Shown: positions 24,545 through 36,396 of the stretch, piece after piece
Layout: every line of letters starts with the position of its first letter
How positions within the stretch are numbered: position 1 is the stretch's first letter
Source: Sphaerolaimus hirsutus
Taxonomy: Eukaryota; Nematoda; Chromadorea; Monhysterida; Sphaerolaimidae
Reading direction: 5' to 3'
NCBI GenBank assembly: GCA_964036195.1
Contig: OZ038452.1
Span: forward strand, 29,461,785-29,525,784
DNA: 64,000 bases
Program-made: the position numbers and the translations under genes
The notes under the pieces: model-generated
What the model was told of the DNA's origin: nothing
The model's database searches: none
What the model saw: the letters and a program-made list of their open reading frames with translations, nothing else

Positions 24545-25765
24545 AACGATGGCAAACCCTCCAAAAAAAAGTATTTAAATTTTTAAGTGTTTTTTCCAAA
24601 ATGACTTTTCGAATTTTCGAATTTTTCCTGTAATTAATTTTCAAATTTCGAATTTAATTTTCGAATTTTCGAATCTTTTTTGGCAATTTTCAAATTTTTT
24701 TGGCCATTTTTCAAATAATTTTCGAATTTTTTTGGAAAAATATTGAATCTGAAGCTTTAAACAAAGAATTTGGACTGTTTTGGAAGTGGCTATACTCGGC
24801 AGACATGCTAATCTACAAATAGATATGATTTATATCTTTGGCTGGCAGACAGCCAACTGAAAACTTGTGAACTGATTCACCACTGCACTCCATTTCATCC
24901 TGACTCTGAACCAGTTCAGTCAGCCGTAAGTTCACTGCGGACTGCGGTTATGACGTCATGATGGAGTGTTACCACCAGAAAAATGTAGGGTGTAATTTCG
25001 CCCGAGTATAGCACACTGGGCATACTCAGTGCATACAGTGCTAACTGCACGAAATATGGGTACTTCTCAAACCAATACTCAAAACCACTCTTATATCCAG
25101 CGACATTACACCTACAATGAAATCCACCATAACCCATCTGAATAAAAGAACAAACAAAAAAATGTTCATCATATTTAGCAAAGCAATTTGATTAATGTTG
25201 AAATTTTTTTATGTTTGTTCTTTTATTCAGATGGGATATGGTAGGTTACATTATAAAGTGTAATGTCGCTGGAGTATACCTTTGATCAAATCTATTCTAC
25301 TTATAAATATGTGCAGTTCCTATGTGCAATCCCAGACACCTGAAAATGCTCTGTGAAATGTCAAATGTTATGCGAAGTGTCTAAAGTCATGGAAATGCTG
25401 TGGAAAATGGCAAATATGTTTGCCATTTTTCCAGGGCATTTTCATAACTTTTGACACTTTGCATGACATTTCACATTTTACAGGGTAGTTTACATTTCAA
25501 CGTTTTTGGACCTTTTTTCTGTTTTGTTTCGCTTTTTCATAAGCACCGCGTATCAATTTTCGTTGTATTTAGTACCTTGAACTTAAGAGTGCCTTGAATT
25601 GCCTGAAAAATTCGAAAAGTATTTTCGAATTTTCGAATTTTTTGAAAAATAAATCGATTTTTAAGTGTTTTTTCTAGGGGTGAAATAAAAATTCGAAAAT
25701 TCGAAAATGTTTTCGAATTTTCGAATCTTTTTTTGCCATCGTTACTAACCACCAACAATTTAGTC
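24545..25765. mobile_element. Element with CGAATTTTCGAATTTT ends
   Basis: Starts near GATGGCAAACC, ends near TTTGCCATCGTTAC, with CGAATTTTCG rows at both ends. Nested inside are a CAGCGACATTACACC foldback (25090-25275) and a TGTCAAATG-type palindrome (25320-25485). Confidence 0.5.
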
Positions 25766-26145
25766 ACCAAAACATTTAATTGTCCGAAAAACGAAAGATT
25801 GATTAGGATAGAGCTGAGCCGGTTCCGGTATAGATGAATGGCTGGCCAATTTGTATATCGCTGATTTTCATGTTCTATCGGTCACATCGGAATAGGAATT
25901 TTCCTCCGATTTGACCGCCATCAAACTTAATAGGAGTTTTAATCGGTATTTGCAAATGTTCAAAATGTTTTTTTCTACAAAAATCGGAAAAAAACTTTGG
26001 TATTTTTAATTGTACTTTGTGGCTGTGAGTCTTTTTTGCGTGTTTCGTGACGAGTCGCCCCAGTTGATACACGATGTCATCGTCAATAGCAATGTCTGTC
26101 GGGCTCAGGGGTCTCCAATTGGGGGGGGGGGGGGGGGGTTGGGGA

Positions 26146-26346
26146 TAGGGTTCAAACGGGACCAGTTTTTTGGACCGGGACCAGAAATTTTCTAATGTCG
26201 GGACCGGGACCGGGACTAGGGTATCGGGACCGGGACTGGCTTTTTTCAATAGTCGGGACCGGGACCGGGGTGTCGGGACCGGGACCGCACCAATCCGGAC
26301 TTTTTGCCGAAACATGTACCGGGACCGCGGTCTCGTTTGAACCCTA
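26146..26346. mobile_element. hAT-like MITE TAGGGTTCAAACGGGA
   Basis: 8-bp duplication GTTGGGGA (26138-26145, 26347-26354); ends TAGGGTTCAAACGGGA and TCGTTTGAACCCTA; GGGACC rows inside. Confidence 0.87.
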
Positions 26347-26716
26347 GTTGGGGAGTGGGTAATCTCCCATTTTCAGGGGGGTTTTACAAGCTCGAGCAGA
26401 CCTATTTCGATGAAATACGGTGCATAAAGCTTAAAATACAACATAATGTAAATACTTTCAGACAGCTCGAGAACGTCGACCATATGTATTTAAAAAAAAC
26501 TGTATAATTTAGTAACTGCATTTAAAGAACCCTCGAAGGCACATGACTCATTTCCGAGAGCTATAAGCTAGACCCGCTAATAAAAGTTTTTTTATATAAA
26601 TAGATTAGTTGTCGATAAAAATAAACAAATAAACCTATCATTCAGTAGTTATTTACTAAGATCACCCATTGAGGAAGTTTCATTGATGGTTTACAGTCGA
26701 TTTCTGAGCATAAAGC

Positions 26717-27549
26717 CGGATTTACAGCACAACGATAAATAAAAGGTGATACGACCAGGGTTGGTTTTAGTAAAATTATTTTTACTAAAATTGTAGTAAA
26801 ATTGTATAAAAATTGTATTTTATTTTTATTTTATTCTTCAATTTTCCATTTTATTTTTATTTTATTCTTCAATTTTCCATTTTATTTTTATTTTTTATAT
26901 ATTTCAATTTAGATCGTGACCAGAATAGGTTTTTGTAAAATTCTTTTTACTAAAATTGTAGTAAAATTGTATAAAAATTGTATTTTATTTTTATTTTATT
27001 CTTCAATATTCCATCTTATTTTATTTCATTCCACAAATTTCTATTTTATTTTTATTTTTTTCTGAGATTTTGCCAACCCTGGATACGACAAATAAAAAGT
27101 CACCGAAAAATTCATTATATTCATGTTCTCATGTTTTTTTATATAAAAAATTCATGTTGGATAGTAAATGTTCCTCAAACATTGATTATGTGCGAAACGT
27201 TAAATTCGAATTTTTATGAAAAACGTTGAATGAAAAATGGTCCCCTGACAAATCAATTTCACGGTGACGCCCAAAAATCCATTTGTTGTCGGTCATTGCA
27301 CGCAATGATCATCGACAAATTGATTTTTAGGCATCACCGTGAAATTGATTTGTCGGTGGGTTTTTTTCATCCAATGCTTTTCATTCAAATTGGAATTTAA
27401 CATCTACCATATGACAAATTTTCATTCGAATTCGAGTATTGAACATGAATTTTGAAGAAAAAAACTTGAAAACATGAAAAGAATGCATTTATCGGTGATG
27501 TTTTATTTGTCGTATCACCTTCTATTTATCGTTGTGCTGTTAATCCCCC
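26717..27549. mobile_element. Foldback element, ends ATTTACAGCACAACGATAAA
   Basis: Inverted ends of about 40 bp (AGCACAACGATAAATAAAAG ... TTATCGTTGTGCTGTTAATC). A second inner pair (CAATTTCACGGTGACGCC) surrounds 27300. A TTTTATTTTTATTTTATTCT tract at 26820-27060 appears inserted. Confidence 0.6.
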
Positions 27550-27648
27550 TTACAGAATGTGACAAATTTGTATACCCCAATTTACACAAAGTATAGGTGG
27601 TAACATCTGCAAATCGACCGCGCACGCGACGCTTCAAGCGGAGGTCTG

Positions 27649-27840
27649 GTGGCAATCCCAAGCCCTGTAAAGTGTAAAGTAAAGTGTCAAATGTAAAGTC
27701 AAATGCAAAGTAAAGTGTTAATTGTCATGCAAAGTTCAGTAATAAAATATTTTCTTTTTTGTTTTAATTGACACTTGACTTTGCATTTGACTTTACATTT
27801 GACACTTTACTTTACACTTTACAGGGCTTGGGACTGCCCC
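27649..27840. mobile_element. Introner-like MITE family 1 copy
   Basis: Ends GTGGCAATCCCAAGCCCTG and CAGGGCTTGGGACTGCCCC, target duplication CTGG (27646-27649, 27841-27844). Interior is a near-perfect palindrome of GTAAAGTGTAAAG/TGTCAAATGTAAAG units. Confidence 0.85.
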
Positions 27841-28127
27841 CTGGAATGGGGGGTTGGGGGTCCCCACCCTATCTAGCTATCTGGGGCGTATTTTGAGAAA
27901 GTTTATTCCAATTTTTGCTCAAAATCGCTCATTTTCATACAATTTTTATAGATTTTCACCTTCAAATTCGTTCACGTGATTCAATGTCTATTTTCTGCTC
28001 TTTATTTGGCTTTTGTGCTTGTATAAATTAATATTTATAGCTATATCTTTGGCGGTTTTTCTTTCTTTTATTCCTTCTACACCTTGAAACGCCTACATAT
28101 TGAACGTACATATTGAACACCCGCAAC

Positions 28128-28455
28128 TAGTGATGGAAAAAGCGCCAGGACTTTAGCGCCAAGCGCCAAAAGCGCCATGGCACTTTTCCGAACCCCAGCG
28201 CCAAGCGCCAATGGCGCCAGAGCAAAATGGCGAAGCGCCAGAAGCGCCATGGCGCTTTTTACTTTGGTTGGCGCTAGGCGTTTTGTACCTGGCGCCAGGC
28301 AAAAATAGCGCCAAGCGCCAAAAGCGCCATGGCGCTTTTCCGAACCACAGCGCCAAGCGCTAATGGCGCCACATAAATATAGCGCCAAGCGCCATGGCGC
28401 TTTTTGCTTTGGCGCTAGCGCCAGGCGCCAGAGCCATGGCGCTTTTCCATCACTA
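28128..28455. mobile_element. hAT-like MITE TAGTGATGGAAAAAGCGCC
   Basis: 8-bp duplication CCCGCAAC (28120-28127, 28456-28463). The interior is rows of GCGCCAAGCGCCAAAAGCGC with embedded CGCCATGGCGC palindromes. Long open frames through it are composition artefacts. Confidence 0.87.
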
Positions 28456-29201
28456 CCCGCAACCCCCCCCCCATTTTCAGCATGAGCGATATCCAACCCC
28501 CGGAGGTCAAAATCCAATATACCCCTGGCTTCAAGCATTATCAATGGTTAGTCAGTGTAACAAGGTTAATGAAGTGTTAATAAATACTAGGTAGGGCTGT
28601 TTAGAAAATGATGTCACACGTTTTTCGCGCAATAACTGGCGATTATGTAGATAATATTTTTTAATTACATTTTTTCTTCAAATTTTTCAAAATTTCAAAC
28701 GAAAAAATTTCTTTCAAAATCAACCCGAATTGACATCATAGACTTCCGAACAGCCAATGGTACTTATCGAGGCGGTGGTTCAAACAGGACAGATAAATGA
28801 ATCACGATCATACTTTATGTAAACCCAGAAAAGCCGTTACTCTTGGGGCCACTTCCAGTTGTTGTCCGGCCTCGTTGTAAAATGTAAAATGATATATGAT
28901 GTATCAAAGGTCATGCGAAATGTCATGAAAATTGTAAAATGATCAGTAAATAATAATAATCTTGAACATGTTGAACACTACTTTGAACGACATTTTTTTA
29001 CACTTTACAACGTCTGGTTGGGTCTGTACCGGCGCGCATGTAAACTCGGTGCACATGTAGGCTCGGTGCCCACCTAGACCCGAGATGCGCACGTTGTTCA
29101 ACCGTACATGCGCGCCGGCACAGACCAATACGTTTTTGCAACACTGGTACAATGTGATCCAAGATTCCTGGGCACCGGGTCTACACGGGCAGCGCACAGA
29201 G

Positions 29202-29429
29202 GGGGTGCACTGATACGCACATCTGCCCGTTACGCACATTTGCCCGTTTTTTTTCACTTGACACTTTTTCAAGTGATTTTCAGATATGAGTGACGTGAAA
29301 AAAGTTCACTAACGTCATTGCGCAGCGTTTTTCACTGCACTCATATCTGAAAATCACTTAAAAAAGTGTCAAGTGAAAAAAACGGGCAAATGTGCGTAAC
29401 GGGCAGATGTGCGTATCAGGCCTGCCCCC
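29202..29429. mobile_element. hAT-like MITE, ends GGGGTGCACTGATACGCAC
   Basis: 8-bp duplication GCACAGAG (29194-29201, 29430-29437). Same family as 5087-5467. Confidence 0.87.
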
Positions 29430-29439
29430 GCACAGAGTC

Positions 29440-30200
29440 CTCGCCGTCTGGTTTAGCAGTTTCAGCATGGGTCAAGCACAAACACGTATTTTACTTTTCC
29501 CAATAACGAATATACTAATGAAACAAAGAAACTGTAAAAAATAAATATTTAGATTACATATTTGTGGATATGTTCTTAACGATGCGTAGCGGGACTGCCC
29601 AAGGCTATATGAGTTCATTCATAAAGTTCTGAACATATTTATCAGATTTTTCCGTGCACCATACCCAGGCCGGAATTAACCCGCTGAGACCGTCCCTATT
29701 CGCAAAAAAAAACATGTGAATTTAGCTGCCGCGCTTGAACCAGAAAATGTGAATATAACATTAAACAAATTAAATAAATACAAATGACGACACTGGCGAA
29801 AGTACAAATAGAGTCTTCGGTATGATATCCTGAAAGTGGACATAAAATTATGTGCGATTATGTTGGCTACATGCCCAAAAACATTACGAGTTCCGATGTT
29901 ATTTAAGTAATAATCTGCGGACAGCGCCTATCAGGGCTAGTGATGAATACCGTATTTTTTCTAATTGAATAGCGTGAACAGAGAACAGAATATCAAAGAA
30001 ATGCGATTTTTGGATTTTTTCTGGCGATCTGAATAGATCTGAAGAGCGCAAATAAGCGACATGTCAACTAAAAACGGGAAGAAGAAAACTGTCGCACGCC
30101 CAGAAAAAACACGGTAAACACCATAGTTAAACATTTTATGAACAATTGAATAAATAGCGAGTCGCAGGCGACACCGAATTCTCCGGCGGCAGAGAAACGT
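29440..30200. other. Intergenic sequence downstream of the acyltransferase gene
   Basis: AT-rich, no element ends, no supported exon or RNA gene. Confidence 0.4.
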
Positions 30201-30201
30201 C

Positions 30202-30355
30202 TATACTCGACGGACCGACCGGAATGCATTTTGCTGAAGGAAACACTCCATCATGACTTCATCGTTAATGCGCGCGTACATAAGTTTCCTGCTCGCGCAT
30301 TTTCGACCAAGACATAAGTAATTGTGGACGCACACTTAGCGGTCCGCCGAGTATA
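30202..30355. mobile_element. Short TACTCGGCGGACCGC element
   Basis: Left end TATACTCGACGGACCGACCG, right end AGCGGTCCGCCGAGTATAC, with the conserved GAAGGAAACACTCCATCATG block. Confidence 0.65.
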
Positions 30356-30400
30356 CACAGAAAGAACCGGGTCACTCGACGCACGTCTGCGCGGGGCACT

Positions 30401-33400
30401 TCACTCGGACTTCAGTTCACTGTCTCTTGTCTCATCCACCTGGGGGCAGTCCCAAACCCTGTAAAATGCCCTGTAAAATGTCAAATGCCATGCAAAGTGT
30501 CAACAGTCATGTAAAATTCACGATAAAATGGCAAACGTACGTTTTGCACTTTACCGGGCATTTTCCACAACTTTTGACACTTTGCGTGACACTTGACACT
30601 TTACAGGGCATTTTACAAGGTCTGGGACTGGCACCTGAGCGGCGCGTAATCGCGATCGGTCCGACAGGGCGCGCCGCAGCACCATGTGGAACAGCGACGG
30701 CCACACTATGAAGAACACCACGTGCGGAAGAAAGTGCACCGCGCCCAGGGCCTGCGTGTGTTTTAAACGTGTTTTAAACTGGGGTTGTTTTAAAATACGT
30801 TTTAGAGCCCTGCGTAAAAATACTAGCGAAAGGCTTGAAAAATGCCTGCCTAGTGCCTACCACAGTTGTTATAGTGATAATTTATTTAGTGGTGAAAGTA
30901 GGGATACAAACGTTTTTTCAACGAACCCGTCTAAAAAACCCTTTTTTTAAATAAATAAAACCGTTTTCATTGGAATTCCATGGCCCCGCTCAATGAATAT
31001 CTGGCAGGCGTCTAGCAGAACGTTACAGACTGTGTAAAACGAAGGGCCCTCAAAATGGCATGCTAACTTTTTGATAATATCTTTTTAAATCCTTATAAAA
31101 CGATTTTAAAAAACCAACCGGGAACCACCGTTCCTTCTTAATCAAGCCAAACGAAAGGAATGCCACAGACGTTGCCCAAAGTATAGTTATTTTTCCAATA
31201 ATCCACTTAACGTAGAATCCCGGTCCAGAATCGGTCATTTCTCGCAACTTTGGAATTCTGTCCATGCAATACATTAGCTGCAAAAAAATTACCGCTTTAA
31301 GTGGCAATTAGCGTTCGAAAATGGATTTTTCTCAGAAAACATAATTAAATGCAATCTCAGATACTCACTCGGAAAAAAATAAAATTAAATTAAATCTCTT
31401 TAAAAGTCTTTATAGATAAATACAACATAATAAAATTAAATGTCTCTAAATGGAAAAACCTGGAGAAAGTAAAAAATGTAAGGTTTTTTATACTTTTTAA
31501 AATCTAAATAACCCGATATTTTAAAAAAACTAATGCCAAAACAGGATCAATCTATAGTCCAGTTACTTTACACCCTGCACGCGTGGTTCCCGCTGGAACC
31601 GTGCCAACTACTTTTCTACCCATGCGATTTTAATAAAAAGTTGAAAAAAGTCATTTCTGTTATAGCGCTATATGTTCACTTATTCACAACAATTAATTTT
31701 TTCATCTTTTATACAAAAATCGCATGCTTTATCATCATTGGCACGCTTCCAACGTGAGACATAAATGAGTGCGAGGGCAGAGTATCATGTCCGCCGAGTA
31801 TATCATCAAACCACACACCTCCTTCTCGGCATTGACAACGGCGAACTCATAAAAGAAGAGCACAAAGTAGCCCAAGTGATATCCGTGCCACATGGCCAGG
31901 AAGCCGAGCACGGTCACGTGGCTCAGGTATTTGTTGCCCATCCAGCGTAGTCGCTTGAAGACGTACCTGAAATGGACGGGGCAGGCCTGATACGCACATC
32001 TGCCCGTTACGCACATTTGCCCGTTACGCACATTTGCCCGTTTTTTCACTTGACACTTTTTCAATTGATTTTCAGATATGAGTGAAGTGAAAAAAGTTCA
32101 CTAATGTCATTGCGCAGCGTTTTTCACTTCACTCATATCTGAAAATTACTTGGAAAAGTGTCAAGTGAAAAAACGGGCAAATGTGCGTAACAGGCAGATG
32201 TGCGTATCAGTGCACCCCCAAATTGACAACTGATTTTTTTGACGAAATGTGTGGTTTGACTTTGAAGTGACCAGACGTAAATATCTGTAGGGTTATTAAA
32301 AATAGATTTTTTATGCTGCTCAATTTCTTTAAAAATAAAATCGGGTTTTTTATCGCCGGAGTCAAATTGGGTCGTATTTTTCGTCGAAATAAACTGAGGG
32401 GATATAGATGAAACTAAAAGCTGAATAACTAGATACACAGTGTAAATGCTGTCATACATAGGGTTCAAACGGGATTGACTTTTCGGGATCGGGATTGGCC
32501 GGGATTGGGGTCACGGGATCGGGATTGGCATTTTTTCGGGATCGGGATTGGGGTCTTGGGATAGAGATTTTGGCCAATGTTCTGGCATCCACAGTTGTTC
32601 ATAAATAGGGTTCAAACGGGATACCGATCCGATCCCGGATCCCGTTTGAACCCTAGTCATACCTTCTGTAGTCAAATAAATAGCAGAGCTTTAAAAAACC
32701 ATGAAGCTTCATTTTTTCAATTGAAACGGCAATTTTTACAATACCTAGTGCACAACCACCAAAAACTTTGGTAGCTTAAAAAAAAAAATAAAATTTAAAA
32801 AACGTGTGTAAACGGACCGAAGGGCCCACTGGTTGGTGTTGTAGTTGAAGCCGCGCAGGTACTGGCCACAGCCGTAGCCCAGCTCGTATCTGCGCGCCAA
32901 TGGTGCCAAATATACGATTATTTAAAAAGGAATGTTTTTGGTACCAGTTGTATAGTTGCTGATAATATCACTGGCAGGCTTAAGGGAAGGGGTATATAAA
33001 TACATGTATATACCGTATTACCTCGAAATACCCCCATGGGGGTTTATTATTTCTCCAGCAAAATTTGAGGGGGGGTTAATTCGAGGGGGGGGTTAATTCG
33101 AGGGGGGGTTTTATTATTTCGTCAGAAATTTTCGTAGAGATCGTAGTAAATAGTAGGCATTTGCATACCCAAAACAGGTAATAAATGTGTCCATACAGGA
33201 TATATTTGGACTTAAAAATGTAGATAGCTACACAAACTAGTTTATGTGTAGCTGCAATGCAAATTGACAGTAATATACATCATGTACATTGCATACATGA
33301 CGTATTTATTATGTACATGACGTACATCATTCCGAAGGGGGGGGGGGTTTTTCGAGGGGGGGGGTTTATTATTTCCCCAGCCCATTTTGAGGGGGGGTTA

Positions 33401-34685
33401 ATTCGAGGGGGGGGGTTAATTCAAGGGGGGGGATAATTCGAGGTAATACGGTACTTTAAAACGTATTTTTGTGTTGCCATACGCAAAGTATGTGTCGACT
33501 AATTTTCTTGCGTTTTTTTTGAAGTATTTACACGTGCATGTAAATACTGTATTTCAGACAACACTTGTTCTGGAACAATAGGGGAAATGGAATAAATAGC
33601 TCATAAAATTAATTTTCCAGAAATCCGTGTACCGGGAAATTTATCGGTAACTAGCCCCCACAACTCCTTCAAATGTCAAAACTCCGGTTAAACCAACTCA
33701 GTAATATGGAAATCCCGGACGCCGTTCCATTTTTCCTTGCCAGTTTTTTCATCGATCCCGTTGTAAGCCAGACCCATAAGAATGCTCGCGCCTTCCTGCG
33801 ATTTCGGTAGACGGTGTAAGGTTGAGGGTCACCACAAGGGGTTAGGGTGGCAAAGTTTACCGTACCGCATTTTTGATAAATTTACCGTACCGTATAGTGT
33901 ACCGCAAAGCTAGGGATCAATCAAACGGGATTGACTTTTCGGGATCGGATTCGTTTTTTAATTTTATTTCGGGATTCGGAATCGGGATTGGGGTTTTGTG
34001 GGATCGCGATCGGGACTGCAAAATCCCGAAATATTTCGGGATTCGGGATCGGGATCCCGTTTGAACCTTACGCAAAGCCGTACCGTTTGCCACCCTAGAT
34101 ATTTATAAAATGTCAGCAGATGGTTATAAATTTGGGCCCGCTCCCAATATCACCCAAAATACCCAGGACAAAAAAAAACCAACAACAAACAAACATTGAT
34201 CAGCCAAGCGGCAAAGTAACGACAAATGATGATGCGGAACCACATGAAACACCACCAGTAACGCGTCAACATCGAAGGGTTAGACTGCGTAGGAAAATGA
34301 TACTAAAAACGAAATTTTGGACCTTAATTGTGGCCCGCACAGTAGTTGACACATTTGTGTCAACTGGTCTGTGTCTACTCAGATTTTGGCTTACGTGTCA
34401 CTGAGCGATCTCTAAATGCACATGCGGCAATGTTGAATAATAAATACATATTATGGAGAGTGCACTTGGAGATCGCTCTATGACACGTGCAGCCGAAATC
34501 TGAGTTGACACAGACCAGTTGACACACATGTGTCAACTAGTGTGCGGGCCGTCAATTATTCAAATGTCAAACCAACCACAAACTGATCAGAGTACATGAG
34601 TTCCGATGGATAATACTCGGTTCCGATCAGGTGAACAATGAGGTAAACGAAGCCGATTGCCAGACGAGTGCACGCTTCAAGCACA
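30401..34685 (-). CDS. LPCAT3: Lysophospholipid acyltransferase, MBOAT family (LPCAT3/MBOAT5-like), C-terminal 283 residues, 5' part missing
   Basis: Minus-strand exons, in gene order: 34685-34577, 34302-34195, 33795-33698, 32889-32818, 31966-31819, 31277-31119, 30751-30635, 30439-30401 (TGA). Every junction is in phase. The product re-acylates lysophospholipids in the ER membrane. Seen in order: RLAIGFVYLIVHLIG, YWWCFMWFRIIICRYFAAWL, EGASILMGLAYNG, GFNYNTNQWALR (Asn of the MBOAT active site), YVFKRLRWMGNK, LGFLAMWHGYHLGYF (catalytic His), a long membrane exon (31277-31119) and FLPHVVFFIVWPSLFHM. Order and spacing match human LPCAT3 from its middle to its C-terminus. The first exon shown begins with one base, so at least one exon precedes it; I did not find it up to 42 kb and part may be in the N gap. 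The last intron (30440-30634) is a transposon copy. Closest alternative is another MBOAT paralogue (MBOAT1/2). Confidence 0.9.
30440..30634 (-). mobile_element. Introner: family 1 MITE that is exactly the last intron of the acyltransferase gene
   Basis: On the gene strand: CTCAG|GTGCCAGTCCCAGACC ... TTTGGGACTGCCCCCAG|GTGGATG. The target CAGGT is present on both sides. The left copy supplies CAG|GT as donor; the right copy supplies the AG acceptor and the first two bases of the next exon. The intron is 195 bp and removing it restores a frame ending VDETRDSELKSE then TGA. Interior is the palindromic GTAAAATGCCCTGTAAAATG of the family. Confidence 0.85.
31378..31562. other. TTAAATCTC-type AT-rich tract in an intron
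   Basis: A run of AAATTAAATCTCTTT with inverted partners, resembling the AGAAAATCTC interior of the 466-1861 element. No clear termini. Confidence 0.35.
31562..31803. mobile_element. MITE ending CCGCCGAGTATA
   Basis: Reverse-oriented relative of 15313-15580: TTACACCCTGCACGCGTGGT at left, ATTGGCACGCTTCCAACGTG, then GTCCGCCGAGTATA at right. Lies 15 bp from the exon end at 31819. Confidence 0.55.
31978..32219. mobile_element. hAT-like MITE beside an acyltransferase splice acceptor
   Basis: Ends GGGGCAGGCCTGATACGCAC and GTGCGTATCAGTGCACCCCC; flanks AAATGGAC and AAATTGAC (one mismatch). It ends 11 bp from the exon starting at 31966, so it has replaced the normal upstream sequence of that acceptor. 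Confidence 0.82.
32459..32655. mobile_element. hAT-like MITE TAGGGTTCAAACGGGA
   Basis: Flanks GTCATACA and GTCATACC (one mismatch). A second, tiny pair of the same ends (TAGGGTTCAAACGGGAT at 32606) abuts the right end. Confidence 0.8.
33011..33453. mobile_element. MITE TACCGTATTACCTCGAAATA
   Basis: Ends TACCGTATTACCTCGAAATA and TCGAGGTAATACGGTA, with rows of GGGGGGTTAATTCGAG inside. Relatives at 40562-40832, 47844-47963, 49193-49621, 61690-61979. Confidence 0.75.
33911..34070. mobile_element. hAT-like MITE TAGGGATCAATCAAACGGGA
   Basis: 8-bp duplication CGCAAAGC (33903-33910, 34071-34078). Nested inside another element with ends TTAGGGTGGCAAAG and TTTGCCACCCTAG (about 33842-34094). Confidence 0.82.
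34334..34556. mobile_element. Foldback MITE GGCCCGCACAGTAGTTGACA
   Basis: Arms of about 95 bp (GGCCCGCACAGTAGTTGACA ... GTGTCAACTAGTGTGCGGGCC) separated by a short AT-rich loop near 34430. In an acyltransferase intron. Confidence 0.7.
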
Positions 34686-35204
34686 CTGAATTTTGCATTT
34701 TGCAGTAATAGAAAAGAAAGTAACCGGTTAGCTCGAAAATTATATAGCGATGGCTCAAACATTTCTAAACACAAGATATGTTATGTGTACAAGAACCACT
34801 TTTCCGGGCCGGGACCATGAAATTATTTTCCAGAAACCCTGAACCTCCCCCCATTCGGCCATCTATAAATCGACCTTGAAATTTTTAAAAATTTTACCCA
34901 AAATTTCCGTTCAAAATGGCTAATTTTCCTACAATTTTTGCCCATTTTCACACTGTTATGAAGTATAGTAAATAAAGACATCACTGAAATCAATTTTTTT
35001 GGAAATACAAACGCCTGCCGCATCGCTATAAAAATTACACATTGCACAAAACTAACGAATCCCTGGGCGCATTTGTTTTTGGGTCATTCATTTCCCCGTT
35101 GACCAATGAGCGCAGTCTCACCAGTGGATACTGAGAGATATTTTACTGGTGTTTGATCCAAAAAAAAATGTTTTTTTTTCTTCGAAACTTTTACCAGATA
35201 CACA

Positions 35205-35914
35205 TAGGGATGGCCAGCGCTTTTTTTCAAGCGCTTTTTTTTAAAAAAACGCCGCTTTTTAAAAAAAAAGCGCAAGGGTCCCAGCGCTTTTTTTTAAAAA
35301 AAAGCGCTGGCAAAAATTTTTGTACTTGTGCACTAGGTATTTTGCAATTTTTTCGCGCGTGAGCACGCAATTTCACATGCAAATTGCCATTGGTGGTTGT
35401 TTTCATTGGTTTTGTGGCATTTTTGTGCCATTGCTTCTTTTCCTGCATGGTATCATGTTATAATAAGTTGTGATATGTCAGTCTAGTATATAATATCCAG
35501 CCAATGTGCTCCCACATACTTCTACAGAGTGTAACATCACTGTCATGTATTAGCCTTCTCTTACAACGTTATTTAAGCACTTTTCCATGCCTAGCTTCAC
35601 TAGAAGTCATGAAACATACACAAACAGCGATATACATAACGAGTCAACATAAAATTGGATTTTTGTGGCAGAAATTAGGACTTATAATGCTATCTCATGA
35701 TTACACAGCAATTCTATGGCTATATATCATCACAAGTACTACCACTTGTCTGATATACCTGTATATATTGACTCAGAACACTATTTGGGAACTTTTTAGG
35801 TACCGTCTTGACATTTTTTGAAAAAAAGCGAAAAAAGCGCGTTTTTTTAAAAAAAGCGCTTTTTTTTAAAAAAAAGCGGGGTCGTTAAAAAAAAGCGCTT
35901 TTTTTCCATCCCTA
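35205..35914. mobile_element. hAT-like element TAGGGATGGCCAGCGC
   Basis: 8-bp duplication GATACACA (35197-35204, 35915-35922). Ends are rows of AGCGCTTTTTTTTAAAAAAA; the AT-rich core has no convincing coding sequence. Confidence 0.85.
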
Positions 35915-36196
35915 GATACACACACACTTTACACACATCGCGCACTGAAAATTTTGGTTATGGGTTCGCAAGATTTTTGGCAAAGTATGAACGCATAACA
36001 AGAACAGAAAAAATCGGGACTCAAATCAGGGGTCTCCAAGATTTTGGCCCTCGCGGGGGCTGCATAGATGGCAAATCGCTCCTCCCGAGGGATAGATAGC
36101 TGAAAAAAATTTCTGGGGGGGGGCTGGGGGGGGCTTGGGGGGGGGGCTCGCGGGGGCAAGATATATAGGCTTTTTCGGTGCATAGAAGGCTGAAAG

Positions 36197-36396
36197 NNNN
36201 NNNNNNNNNNNNNNNNNNNNNNNNNNNNNNNNNNNNNNNNNNNNNNNNNNNNNNNNNNNNNNNNNNNNNNNNNNNNNNNNNNNNNNNNNNNNNNNNNNNN
36301 NNNNNNNNNNNNNNNNNNNNNNNNNNNNNNNNNNNNNNNNNNNNNNNNNNNNNNNNNNNNNNNNNNNNNNNNNNNNNNNNNNNNNNNNNNNNNNNN
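36197..36396. other. Assembly gap, 200 N
   Basis: Exactly 200 N, the size of an arbitrary scaffolding gap. Missing 5' exons of the acyltransferase gene could lie here. Confidence 0.95.

Noticed and set aside
25875..26315. 146-codon open frame, minus strand, Pro/Val/Arg-rich
   Set aside because: Half of it is the GGGACC repeat of the MITE at 26146-26346.
28077..28544. 155-codon open frame on the minus strand (Ala/Arg/Trp-rich)
   Set aside because: It lies in GCGCC rows of a hAT-like MITE; the low-complexity WRLALAPK pattern follows from the repeat.
30551..30634. Acyltransferase C-terminus reading through into the MITE
   Set aside because: Possible if unspliced, but the CAG|GT and CCCCAG|GT borders and the short in-frame end after removal fit splicing better; RNA would decide.
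34120..34404. 94-codon plus-strand open frame
   Set aside because: Antisense shadow of the acyltransferase exon 34302-34195 plus a foldback MITE.
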